From Nocardioides cavernae (GTDB taxonomy: Bacteria; Actinomycetota; Actinomycetes; Propionibacteriales; Nocardioidaceae), in assembly GCF_016907475.1 (NCBI RefSeq), contig NZ_JAFBCA010000001.1:868001-932000 (forward strand): 64,000 nucleotides of DNA. Reading direction: 5' to 3'. Made by a program: the position numbers and the translations under genes. Shown here piece after piece: positions 7,441-15,781 of the stretch (its first letter is position 1; the number at the start of each line of letters is the position of its first letter). The notes under the pieces were generated by a model. It ran no database searches. It was not told the origin of the DNA and saw only the letters and a list, made by a program, of their open reading frames with translations.

Positions 7441-9173
7441 CCGGGCCGACCAGCGGCGTGATCCGCATCGGCAACTGCTCCGGCTTCTACGGCGACCGGC
7501 TGAGCGCGATGCGCGAGATGCTGGAGGGCGCCAACGAGGACGGGCAGAGCCTGGACGTGCTGACCGGCGACTACCTCGCCGAGCTGACGATGCTCATCCT
7601 CGGCAAGGACCAGCTCAAGGATCCCTCGCTCGGCTACGCCCGCACCTTCGTCCGCCAGCTCGAGGACTGCTTCGGGCTCGCGCTGGAGAAGGGCGTGCGG
7701 ATCGTCGCCAACTCCGGCGGCCTCAACCCGGCCGGCCTGGCCGACAAGGTGCGCGAGGTCGCCGCAGGTCTGGGTCTCGACCCGCAGGTCGCCCACGTCG
7801 AGGGCGACGACGTGCGCCACCTCTCCTTCGAGGGCGCGCTCACCGCCAACGCCTACCTCGGCGGCTTCGGCATCGCCGCGGCGCTGTCTGCGGGCGCGGA
7901 CGTCGTCGTCACCGGCCGGGTCACCGACGCCTCGCTCGTCGTCGGTCCGGCCGTCGCACACCACGGCTGGACCCCGACGTCGTACGACGAGCTGGCGGGC
8001 GCGGTCGTCGCCGGCCACGTCATCGAGTGCGGCACCCAGGCGACCGGCGGCAACTTCAGCGGCTTCCTCGACCTGCCCCACCGCGACCGGCCGCTCGGCT
8101 TCCCGGTCGCGGAGGTCGCGGCCGACGGGTCGAGCGTGATCACCAAGCACGCCGGCACCGGCGGCGCCGTCACCGTCGACACCGTCACTGCGCAGCTCGT
8201 CTACGAGATCCAGTCGACGCGCTACGTCGGGCCCGACGTCACCGCGCATCTCGACTCCGTCCGGCTCGAGCAGGAGGGCGAGGACCGGGTCGCGATCCTC
8301 GGCGTCACCGGCGAGGCCCCGCCCGAGCGGCTCAAGGTGTGCGTCAACGAGCTCGGCGGCTGGCGCAACCAGGTGGAGCTCGTCCTCACAGGCCTCGACG
8401 TCGAGGCCAAGGCTGCCTGGGTGCGTGAGCAGCTCGGGCCCCGGCTCACGGCGGCCGAGGTGACCTGGTCGGAGGCCAGCGAGCCGACCGCCGACGCCGA
8501 CACCCAGGAGGCTGCCTCCACGCTCCTGCGCTGCACCGTGAAGGACCCATCACCCGACCCCGTCGGCCGCGCCTTCACAGCCGCCGCCGTCGAGCTCGCC
8601 CTCGGCTCCTACCCCGGCTTCACCCTGACGGCACCGCCCGCGCCGGCCACGCCGTTCGGCGTCTACCGCGCCGAGTACGTCGACCGTTCGGACGTCACGC
8701 ACACCGTCGTCCACGCCGACGGTCGCCGGGAGGTCGTCGCCGACCCGACGGCGTACACCACCGAGGTCGAGGTGCCCGGCCGGCGCCCGTCGCCCTACCC
8801 GGCGCACGCCGACACCCTGACCCGACGCCTGCCGCTGGGGACGTTCGTCCACGCGCGCTCCGGCGACAAGGGCGGCGACGCCAACATCGGTCTCTGGGTC
8901 GCCCACGACGGCGCCGACCCGGCGACGTACGACGCCCGCGTGCAGTGGCTGTTCAAGCTCATGTCGCCGCGCGGCATCCCCACGCTGCTGCCCGAGGCGG
9001 CCGACCTCGACGTCGACGTCTGGCTGCTGCCGCACCTGGGTGCGGTCAACCTCGTCGTGCACGGCCTGCTCGGCCAGGGCGTCGCCGCGTCCACCCGGTT
9101 CGACCCGCAGGCCAAGGCGCTCGGTGAGTGGCTGCGCTCGCGGTTGGTCTCGATCGAGGAGAGTCTCGTATGA
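7437..9173 (+). CDS. atuA: AtuA-like acyclic terpene utilization protein (DUF1446)
   Basis: A 578-residue protein matching the DUF1446/AtuA family: it opens with IRIGNCSGFYGDRLSAMREM and continues with VRIVANSGGLNPAGLADKV and GGFGIAAALSAGADVVVTGR, followed by a C-terminal AtuA-like domain (about 465-578, with ARSGDKGGDANIGLWV). AtuA is required for growth of Pseudomonas on citronellol and geraniol, but its chemical role is not settled. The neighbouring carboxylase and acyl-CoA dehydrogenases are the same partners as in atu and leucine/isovalerate-type clusters. GTG start chosen for the 4-base overlap with the previous stop. Confidence 0.85.
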   Translation: MTGPTSGVIRIGNCSGFYGDRLSAMREMLEGANEDGQSLDVLTGDYLAELTMLILGKDQLKDPSLGYARTFVRQLEDCFGLALEKGVRIVANSGGLNPAGLADKVREVAAGLGLDPQVAHVEGDDVRHLSFEGALTANAYLGGFGIAAALSAGADVVVTGRVTDASLVVGPAVAHHGWTPTSYDELAGAVVAGHVIECGTQATGGNFSGFLDLPHRDRPLGFPVAEVAADGSSVITKHAGTGGAVTVDTVTAQLVYEIQSTRYVGPDVTAHLDSVRLEQEGEDRVAILGVTGEAPPERLKVCVNELGGWRNQVELVLTGLDVEAKAAWVREQLGPRLTAAEVTWSEASEPTADADTQEAASTLLRCTVKDPSPDPVGRAFTAAAVELALGSYPGFTLTAPPAPATPFGVYRAEYVDRSDVTHTVVHADGRREVVADPTAYTTEVEVPGRRPSPYPAHADTLTRRLPLGTFVHARSGDKGGDANIGLWVAHDGADPATYDARVQWLFKLMSPRGIPTLLPEAADLDVDVWLLPHLGAVNLVVHGLLGQGVAASTRFDPQAKALGEWLRSRLVSIEESLV

Positions 9174-10303
9174 CCACGGAGCACGAGGCGCTCCGCGCCT
9201 CCGCGGCGGAGTTCGTCCGCCGGGAGGTCGTGCCGCACCTGCAGGAGTGGGAGGACGCCGGCGAGATCCCGCGCGCGCTGCACCGCACGGCCGGGGACCT
9301 CGGCCTGATCGGCGCCGCGTTCCCCGAGGAGGTCGGCGGCGGTGGCGGTGACCTGGTGGACAGCGTCGTGCTGCAGGAGGCGATGTTCGAGGCGGGCGCG
9401 TCGAGCGGCCTGATGGCCGGGCTGTTCACTGCCGGCATCGCGCTGCCCCACATCGCCGCCAGCGGCAACGCCGACCTCGTCGACCGGTTCGTCCGCCCGA
9501 CGCTGGCCGGCGACACGATCGGGTCGCTCGCCATCACCGAGCCCGGCGGCGGCTCCGACGTCGCGCGCATCACCACCACGGCCGTGCGCGACGGTGACCA
9601 CTACGTCGTCAACGGCGCCAAGACCTTCATCACCTCCGGCGTCCGCGCCGACTTCGTGACCACCGCGGTCCGCACGGGAGGCCCCGGGCACGGCGGCATC
9701 TCGCTGCTGGTCGTCGAGAGGGGGACGCCGGGCTTCACGGTCTCCCGATCGCTGCAGAAGATGGGGTGGCACTGCTCCGACACCGCCGAGCTGTCGTACG
9801 TCGACGTGCGGGTGCCGGCGGCCAACCTCGTCGGCGCGCAGGACTCGGGGTTCGGCCAGATCGCGGAGCAGTTCGTCGTCGAGCGGATCGCGCTGGCGGT
9901 CCACGGCTACGGCATCGCCGCCCGTTCGCTCGACCTCGCGGCGGCGTACGCCCGAGAGCGCGAGACGTTCGGCCGACCGCTGTCGGCCAACCAGTCCGTC
10001 CAGCACACGCTGGTCGAGATGCGGCGCCAGGTCGAGGTCGCCCGCACCTACACCCGCGACGTCGCCGCGCGGCACGCCGCTGGCGAGTTCGTCGTCGCGG
10101 AGGCCTGCCTGGCCAAGCAGACCGCGGTGGACTGCGCGGCGTACGTCTGTGACCGAGCGGTGCAGCTCTTCGGCGGCACCGGCTACATGCACGGCACCGA
10201 GGTGGAGCGGCACTACCGCGACGCCCGGCTCCTGCCGATCGGGGGTGGCGCCGACGAGGTGCTGCGCGACCTGACGGCCAAGCTGTTGGGCTATGCGTCA
10301 TGA
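9170..10303 (+). CDS. Acyl-CoA dehydrogenase (citronellyl-CoA dehydrogenase-like)
   Basis: A 377-residue FAD flavoenzyme with full acyl-CoA dehydrogenase architecture: helical N-domain, a beta domain with SLAITEPGGGSDVARITTTA (FAD/substrate loop), and a C-terminal helical domain with RETFGRPLSANQSVQH and QLFGGTGYMHGTEVERHYRDAR. The usual C-terminal YEGT motif carrying the catalytic Glu is replaced by IGGGADEV, so the base probably lies elsewhere in the fold, as known for isovaleryl-CoA-type enzymes. That fits a branched substrate. ATG overlaps the atuA stop by four bases. Likely introduces the alpha-beta double bond before carboxylation. Confidence 0.9.
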   Translation: MTTEHEALRASAAEFVRREVVPHLQEWEDAGEIPRALHRTAGDLGLIGAAFPEEVGGGGGDLVDSVVLQEAMFEAGASSGLMAGLFTAGIALPHIAASGNADLVDRFVRPTLAGDTIGSLAITEPGGGSDVARITTTAVRDGDHYVVNGAKTFITSGVRADFVTTAVRTGGPGHGGISLLVVERGTPGFTVSRSLQKMGWHCSDTAELSYVDVRVPAANLVGAQDSGFGQIAEQFVVERIALAVHGYGIAARSLDLAAAYARERETFGRPLSANQSVQHTLVEMRRQVEVARTYTRDVAARHAAGEFVVAEACLAKQTAVDCAAYVCDRAVQLFGGTGYMHGTEVERHYRDARLLPIGGGADEVLRDLTAKLLGYAS

Positions 10304-10314
10304 GAGGAATGTCG

Positions 10315-10785
10315 ATGATCAAGCTGCCGTCGCTGGGGGACCAGGTCTCGGTCTGGATGGACGCCCCACCCGCGGAGGTCTGGGACCTCGTCAGCGACGT
10401 GACCCGGATCGGGGAGTTCAGCCCGGAGACGTTCGAGGCGAGGTGGACCCGCGGTTCCGCCGGGCCCGAGGTCGGGGCGTACTTCAAGGGCCACGTGAAG
10501 CGCAACGGCGTCGGGCCCACCTACTGGAGCCTGTGCAAGGTCACGCAGTGTGAGGTCGAGGAGGTCTTCGAGTTCGCCGTCGGCACCGATGACCTGAACG
10601 TCAACAACTGGGGCTACCGGCTCGAGCCGAAGGACGGCGGGACGCTGGTCACGGAGTACTTCAGGCTCGGCAGCAACCTTCCGACGCGGGTCTACTGGCT
10701 GGTGCTCGGGCCGCTGCGCCGACGCACGAACCGGAACGGCATGCGTACGACGCTCGAGCGGATGAAGGCGGTGGTCGAAGCATGA
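10315..10785 (+). CDS. SRPBCC family protein (polyketide cyclase/START-like)
   Basis: A 156-residue single-domain protein with SRPBCC fold features: an opening strand with DAPPAEVWDLVSDVTRIGEF, central strands, and a long C-terminal helix (RNGMRTTLERMKAVVEA). ATG starts at 10300, 10309 and 10315 are in frame; 10315 has GAGAGGA at ideal spacing, whereas 10300 would give an ATGA overlap with the dehydrogenase stop. The family binds hydrophobic ligands in a cavity, so it may bind or chaperone a terpenoid or acyl intermediate of the operon. No catalytic assignment is possible. Confidence 0.82.
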   Translation: MIKLPSLGDQVSVWMDAPPAEVWDLVSDVTRIGEFSPETFEARWTRGSAGPEVGAYFKGHVKRNGVGPTYWSLCKVTQCEVEEVFEFAVGTDDLNVNNWGYRLEPKDGGTLVTEYFRLGSNLPTRVYWLVLGPLRRRTNRNGMRTTLERMKAVVEA

Positions 10786-12425
10786 ACAGCAACCGGACCG
10801 CGATGCTGGAGAAGCTCGCCGACCTCGACGCGCAGCACGCGGTCGCGGTGGCGGGCGGCGGGGAGAAGTACGTCGACCGCCACCACGCCCGCGGCAAGCT
10901 CACCGCACGCGAGCGGATCGAGCTGCTCCTCGACCCCGGGTCGGCGTTCCTGGAGCTCTCGCCGCTGGCCGGGTGGGGCTCGGACTTCACCGTCGGCGCG
11001 TCGGTCGTCACCGGCATCGGTGTCGTCGAGGGCGTGGAGTGCCTGATCAGCGCCAACGACCCCACCGTCAAGGGCGGCGCCTCCAACCCGTGGACGGTGA
11101 AGAAGATCTTCCGCGCCTCGCAGATCGCCGAGGAGAACAACCTCCCGACGATCTCCCTCGTCGAGTCGGGCGGCGCGGACCTGCCGACGCAGAAGGAGAT
11201 CTTCATCCCCGGGGGGCGGCTCTTCCGCGACCTGACCCGCGCCTCCGCCCGGCGGCAGCCGACGATCGCGCTGGTCTTCGGCAACTCGACCGCCGGCGGG
11301 GCGTACGTCCCCGGCATGAGCGACTACACCGTCTTCGTCCGCGGCGGCGCCAAGGTCTTCCTCGGCGGTCCGCCGCTGGTGAAGATGGCGACCGGCGAGG
11401 AGTCCGACGACGAGTCGCTCGGCGGCGCGGAGATGCACGCCCGGGTCTCCGGCCTCGCCGACTACCTCGCCGAGGACGAGCACGACGCGATCCGCATCGG
11501 GCGCCGGATCGTGGCCCGGCTGAACCGGCGGAAGCCGGCACTTCGCACCCAGGTTTCCCACTTCGCCCCCCAGATCTCGGGTGCTCAGTGTGAAAGTCCC
11601 CGGATATCCGGGGACTTCACGGGCGGGTTCGCCGAGCCCGACGCCGACCCCGAGGGCCTGCTCGACCTGGTCCCGACGGACCTCAAGGAGCCGTTCGACC
11701 CGCGCGAGGTCATCCTCCGGGTCGTCGACGGGACGAGCGAGCGCAACGGGCGTCCGTTCGACGAGTTCAAGCCGCTCTACGGCACCTCGCTCGTCACCGG
11801 GTGGGCGCAGCTGCACGGCCGCCCGATCGGCATCCTCGCCAACGCCCAGGGCGTGCTGTTCTCCGAGGAGGCGCAGAAGGCGACCCAGTTCATCCAGCTC
11901 GCCAACCAGGCCGACACCCCGCTGCTCTTCCTCCACAACACGACCGGCTACATGGTCGGCAAGGAGTACGAGCAGGGCGGGATCATCAAGCACGGCGCGA
12001 TGATGATCAACGCCGTCTCCAACAGCACCGTGCCCCACCTCAGCGTGATCATGGGTGCGTCCTACGGGGCCGGCAACTACGGCATGAACGGCCGCGCCTA
12101 CGACCCGCGCTTCCTCTTCACCTGGCCCAGCGCCAAGTCGGCCGTGATGGGCCCGGCCCAGCTCGCCGGCGTGCTGTCGATCGTCGCCCGCGCGGCGGCC
12201 GAGGGCAAGGGACAGGCGTACGACGAGGAGGGCGACGCCGGCATGCGCGCGATGGTCGAGCAGATGGTCGAGGAGCAGTCGCTGCCCTACGTGCTGTCCG
12301 GGATGCTCTACGACGACGGCGTCATCGACCCCCGCGACACCCGCACCGTGCTGGCCATCTGCCTCAGCGTCATCGAGAACGCGCCGATCAAGGGTGCCGA
12401 GGGATTCGGGGTGTTCCGACCATGA
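10782..12425 (+). CDS. Acyl-CoA carboxylase beta (carboxyltransferase) subunit, geranyl/methylcrotonyl type
   Basis: A 547-residue carboxyltransferase with two crotonase-like halves: RHHARGKLTARERIELLLD at the front, FGNSTAGGAYVPGMSDY in the first half, and ASYGAGNYGMNGRAYDPRF with WPSAKSAVMGPAQLAGVL in the second. This pattern fits methylcrotonyl- and geranyl-CoA carboxylases rather than propionyl-CoA carboxylase. The AtuA context favours an acyclic terpenoid or methylcrotonyl-like substrate, but substrate cannot be proven from sequence. Odd feature: between the halves (about residues 250-285) an in-frame segment rich in Ser/Gln is encoded around a perfect 24-base palindrome. ATGA overlaps join it to both the SRPBCC gene and the alpha subunit. 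Confidence 0.92.
   Translation: MNSNRTAMLEKLADLDAQHAVAVAGGGEKYVDRHHARGKLTARERIELLLDPGSAFLELSPLAGWGSDFTVGASVVTGIGVVEGVECLISANDPTVKGGASNPWTVKKIFRASQIAEENNLPTISLVESGGADLPTQKEIFIPGGRLFRDLTRASARRQPTIALVFGNSTAGGAYVPGMSDYTVFVRGGAKVFLGGPPLVKMATGEESDDESLGGAEMHARVSGLADYLAEDEHDAIRIGRRIVARLNRRKPALRTQVSHFAPQISGAQCESPRISGDFTGGFAEPDADPEGLLDLVPTDLKEPFDPREVILRVVDGTSERNGRPFDEFKPLYGTSLVTGWAQLHGRPIGILANAQGVLFSEEAQKATQFIQLANQADTPLLFLHNTTGYMVGKEYEQGGIIKHGAMMINAVSNSTVPHLSVIMGASYGAGNYGMNGRAYDPRFLFTWPSAKSAVMGPAQLAGVLSIVARAAAEGKGQAYDEEGDAGMRAMVEQMVEEQSLPYVLSGMLYDDGVIDPRDTRTVLAICLSVIENAPIKGAEGFGVFRP
11594..11617. repeat. Perfect 24-base palindrome inside the carboxylase beta gene
   Basis: Twelve-base arms of the form AAGTCCCCGGAT and its complement, in frame, encoding part of a non-conserved linker. 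The outer bases GTGA and TCAC extend the symmetry after a one-base slip. Compare the AGTCCCC-type palindrome in pabB at 62615-62640. Confidence 0.8.
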
Positions 12426-14413
12426 TCCAGAGACTCCTGGTCGCCAACCGCGGCGAGATCGCCCGACGCGTCTTCGCCACCTGCCGACGGCTCGGCATCG
12501 AGACCGTCGCGGTCCACTCCGACGCCGATGCCGGGATGCCGTTCGTGGCCGAGGCCGACCGGGCCGTACGCCTCCCCGGCAACACGCCCGCCGACACCTA
12601 CCTCCGCGCCGACCTGGTCATCGAGGCGGCACGCAGGTCCGGTGCCGACGCGATCCATCCCGGCTACGGCTTCCTGTCCGAGAACGCCGCCTTCGCACAG
12701 GCCGTCATCGACGCCGGCCTGACCTGGGTCGGACCGCCGCCCGAGGCCATCGAGGCCATGGGCGACAAGGTCCGCGCCAAGGAGATCGCCGAGAAGGCCG
12801 GCGTCCCCGTCCTCACCGCACCCGAGGACCCGACCGAGGCCGACCTCCCGCTGCTGGTGAAGGCGTCGGCCGGTGGCGGCGGGCGCGGCATGCGCGTCGT
12901 ACGCACCCTGGACCGGCTCGAGGCCGAGATCGAGGCGGCGCGGGCGGAGGCCGAGTCTGCCTTCGGTGACGGGACGGTCTTCGTCGAGCCCTACGTCGAG
13001 GCCGGGCGCCACGTCGAGGTGCAGCTCGTCGCGGCCGAGGACCCCGACGTCGGCACCGTCGTCGAGGTCTTCGGCACCCGCGACTGCTCGGTGCAGCGCC
13101 GCCACCAGAAGGTCGTGGAGGAGGCGCCGGCACCCGCCCTGTCCCCACGCTCGCGCGTGACGATGGAGGAGGCAGCCGCCAGCCTGGCGCAGCGCATCGG
13201 CTATCGCGGCGCCGGCACCGTGGAGTTCCTCCACGACCCTGCGACCGACCGGTTCTTCTTCCTCGAGATGAACACCCGGCTCCAGGTCGAGCACCCGGTG
13301 ACCGAGCTCGTGCGCGACGAGGACCTCGTCGCGCTCCAGATCGCCGTCGCCGAGGGCCGCGGACTGGCGCGCACCGTCCGTGGCGATCGCGCCCTTGCGG
13401 CGTACGACCAGGGGCACGCGATCGAGGTCCGGCTCTACGCCGAGGACGCGTCGTACGTCCCGCAGAGCGGTCGACTGCTCACCTTCGACCTGCCCGCCGA
13501 CGGGGCGTTCGATCGACTGGCGTCCTCCGGCATCCGCGTGGACAGCGGCTTCGCGTCGGGCGACGAGGTGTCGACGTTCTACGACGCCATGCTGGCCAAG
13601 GTGATGGCGTGGGCGCCGACCCGCGAACAGGCGATCCGGATGCTCGTCGCGGCACTCCGCCGGGCCCGCATCCACGGCGTGACGACCAACCGCGACCAGC
13701 TCGTCGAGATCCTCACCGACCCGGTGTTCGTGGCCGGCGAGATGACGACGACGTGGCTGGAGTCGCGTCCGATCTCCGCTGAGTCTCCCGGAGACTCACC
13801 GTCCATCGACCGCACCGCGCTCGTCGCTGGCGCCCTCATGCTGGCCGCCGACGACGCGGCGAGGCGCAGGGTCCAGCAGGGCGTCCCCGCCGCCTGGCGC
13901 AACGTCGTCAGCGAGCCGCAGCGGACGACGTTCGAGGGGCACGACCCGGTCGAGTGGTGGGGCACGCGCGACGGGTTCGCCGTGGACGGCGCGACCGTCC
14001 TGGAGGTGTCGCCGACCCACGCCCGGCTCGAGGTCGACGGGGTCGTCACGGAGACGCGCGGACACATCTCGTCCGTACGCCCCGGCGCCCCGCGTGAGGT
14101 CTGGGTCGACAGCCCGGTTGGGTCCGCGCGCCTACGCGAGGTGCCGCGCTTCACCGACCCCGACGACGCAGTGGCGAGCGGCTCGCTGCTCGCCCCGATG
14201 CCCGGCACGGTCGTGGCGGTCAAGGTGGAGACCGGCGCCGAGGTGGCCGCGGGCGACGTCGTCCTCGTGCTGGAGGCGATGAAGATGCAGCACACCGTGA
14301 CGGCGCCCCATGACGGCACCGTCACCGAGATCAACGTCGAGCCCGGGTCGCAGGTCGCGTCCGGGGAGGTCCTGGCAGTAGTGGCCACGAAGGAAGTCGA
14401 GGAGCCTGCATGA
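12422..14413 (+). CDS. Acyl-CoA carboxylase alpha subunit (biotin carboxylase + biotin carrier)
   Basis: A 663-residue subunit that carboxylates biotin using ATP and bicarbonate. Biotin carboxylase domain at about 1-445: LLVANRGEIARRV, HPGYGFLSENAAFA, ATP-grasp loop ASAGGGGRGMRVV and EMNTRLQVEHPVTE. A connecting region follows, then a biotinyl domain with EAMKMQH near residues 618-624, the Lys being the biotin site. Length is normal for methylcrotonyl or geranyl-CoA carboxylase alpha. A 19-base palindrome lies in the linker before the connecting region. The ATG overlaps the beta-subunit stop and the 3' end overlaps the next dehydrogenase, so subunits are made from one message. Confidence 0.94.
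   Translation: MIQRLLVANRGEIARRVFATCRRLGIETVAVHSDADAGMPFVAEADRAVRLPGNTPADTYLRADLVIEAARRSGADAIHPGYGFLSENAAFAQAVIDAGLTWVGPPPEAIEAMGDKVRAKEIAEKAGVPVLTAPEDPTEADLPLLVKASAGGGGRGMRVVRTLDRLEAEIEAARAEAESAFGDGTVFVEPYVEAGRHVEVQLVAAEDPDVGTVVEVFGTRDCSVQRRHQKVVEEAPAPALSPRSRVTMEEAAASLAQRIGYRGAGTVEFLHDPATDRFFFLEMNTRLQVEHPVTELVRDEDLVALQIAVAEGRGLARTVRGDRALAAYDQGHAIEVRLYAEDASYVPQSGRLLTFDLPADGAFDRLASSGIRVDSGFASGDEVSTFYDAMLAKVMAWAPTREQAIRMLVAALRRARIHGVTTNRDQLVEILTDPVFVAGEMTTTWLESRPISAESPGDSPSIDRTALVAGALMLAADDAARRRVQQGVPAAWRNVVSEPQRTTFEGHDPVEWWGTRDGFAVDGATVLEVSPTHARLEVDGVVTETRGHISSVRPGAPREVWVDSPVGSARLREVPRFTDPDDAVASGSLLAPMPGTVVAVKVETGAEVAAGDVVLVLEAMKMQHTVTAPHDGTVTEINVEPGSQVASGEVLAVVATKEVEEPA
13780..13798. repeat. 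19-base palindrome inside the carboxylase alpha gene
   Basis: Nine-base perfect arms TGAGTCTCC / GGAGACTCA around one central base, encoding the ISAESPGDSP linker of the alpha subunit. Confidence 0.65.
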
Positions 14414-15570
14414 GCAACTTCACCGAGACCGAGGAGCGTCAGGAGCTGCGCCGCCAGGTGGCACGGCTGGCGAGCGGCTACGGACGCGACTGGTTCGTCG
14501 AGCGCGCCCGCTCGGGCGAGAAGACCACCGAGCTGTGGCTCGAGATCGCCAAGGCGGGCTACCTCGGCATCAACATCCCGGAGGAGTACGGCGGCGGGGG
14601 CGGCGGCATCGGCGACGTGGCCGCGGTCTGCGAGGAGCTCGCCGCGCAGGGCTGCCCGCTGCTGATGATGGTCGTCAGCCCGGCGATCTGCGGCACCGTC
14701 ATCGCCCGCTACGGCACCGAGGAGCAGAAGCAGCAGTGGCTGCCAGGGATCTGCGACGGCACCGCCACGATGGCCTTCGCGATCACCGAGCCCGACGCCG
14801 GCACGAACTCGCACAACATCACGACCACCGCCCGCCGTGACGGCGACGAGTGGGTGCTCAAGGGCCAGAAGATCTACATCTCCGGCGTCGACGAGGCCGC
14901 CAACGTGCTCGTCGTGGCGCGCGCGGAGGACGCGAGGACGGGCAAGCTCAAGCCCTGCCTCTTCGTCGTGCCGACCGACGCGGCCGGTCTCGAGTACACC
15001 GCGATCCCGATGGAGATCGTCAGCCCCGAGAAGCAGTTCCAGGTCTTCATCGACGACGTCCGGCTCCCGCGCGAGGCGCTGGTCGGCGACGAGGACGGCG
15101 GCCTGGTGCAGCTGTTCGCAGGCCTCAACCCAGAGCGGATCATGGCGGCCTCCTTCTCGACCGGCCTGGCCCGCCACGCCCTCGCCAAGGCGTCGTCGTA
15201 CGCCAAGGAGCGCACCGTCTTCAAGGCCCCGATCGGCTCCCACCAGGCCATCGCCCACCCGCTCGCGACGGCCCACATCGAGAACGAGCTCGCCCGGCTG
15301 ATGACCCAGAAGGCGTCCGCGCTGGTCGACGCCGGCGACGACATGGCGGCCGGCGAGGCCGCCAACATGGCGAAGTACGCCGCTGCCGAGGCCGCCGTGC
15401 ACGCGGTCGACGCGGCAGTGCAGACCCACGGCGGCAACGGCATCACGCAGGAGTACGGCATGGCCGGTCTGCTGGTCGCCGCCCGCGCCGGCCGGATCGC
15501 CCCGGTCAGCCGGGAGATGATCCTCAACTTCGTCGCGATGCACAGCCTGGGGCTGCCGAAGTCCTACTGA
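14410..15570 (+). CDS. Acyl-CoA dehydrogenase, second of the operon
   Basis: A 386-residue acyl-CoA dehydrogenase, last gene of the operon and overlapping the carboxylase alpha stop by ATGA. It has MAFAITEPDAGTNSHNITTTA (flavin/substrate loop), KGQKIYISGVDEA, and QTHGGNGITQEYGMAGLLVAARAGRI in the C-domain. As in the first dehydrogenase, the standard YEGT catalytic Glu motif is absent (RAGRIAPVSREM in its place), suggesting a non-canonical base position or a branched substrate. Two different dehydrogenases imply two oxidation rounds, before and after carboxylation, or two chain lengths. The hydratase expected in such a pathway is not in the operon. Confidence 0.9.
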   Translation: MSNFTETEERQELRRQVARLASGYGRDWFVERARSGEKTTELWLEIAKAGYLGINIPEEYGGGGGGIGDVAAVCEELAAQGCPLLMMVVSPAICGTVIARYGTEEQKQQWLPGICDGTATMAFAITEPDAGTNSHNITTTARRDGDEWVLKGQKIYISGVDEAANVLVVARAEDARTGKLKPCLFVVPTDAAGLEYTAIPMEIVSPEKQFQVFIDDVRLPREALVGDEDGGLVQLFAGLNPERIMAASFSTGLARHALAKASSYAKERTVFKAPIGSHQAIAHPLATAHIENELARLMTQKASALVDAGDDMAAGEAANMAKYAAAEAAVHAVDAAVQTHGGNGITQEYGMAGLLVAARAGRIAPVSREMILNFVAMHSLGLPKSY

Positions 15571-15583
15571 CGCGCACGACCTA

Positions 15584-15626
15584 CGCAGCAGCACCTCGAG
15601 CCCCGTGCTCGGGGTGCTGCTCTGCG
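15584..15626 (+). terminator. Terminator-like hairpin after the atu-like operon
   Basis: Eighteen paired bases with a two-base bulge and one G.U pair, centred on CCCCGT, starting 13 bases after the last stop codon of the operon. No strong T-run. The remaining ~155 bases before the symporter hold an AT-richer patch (about 15712-15740) that may be its promoter. Confidence 0.6.
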
Positions 15627-15781
15627 TGGTGGTCGGCACTTCGTGTCGCATCCCTCGGCAGTTCCTGCCACCCGCGGGCGACTTTCTGCTCTCGGGCGAG
15701 CGACTTCGGCCTATTCTCCAGTAACTAACTAGACAATAGTGCCGGGCAGTCGCCCAGGCCGCCCGAAGAAAGCACACGCCC

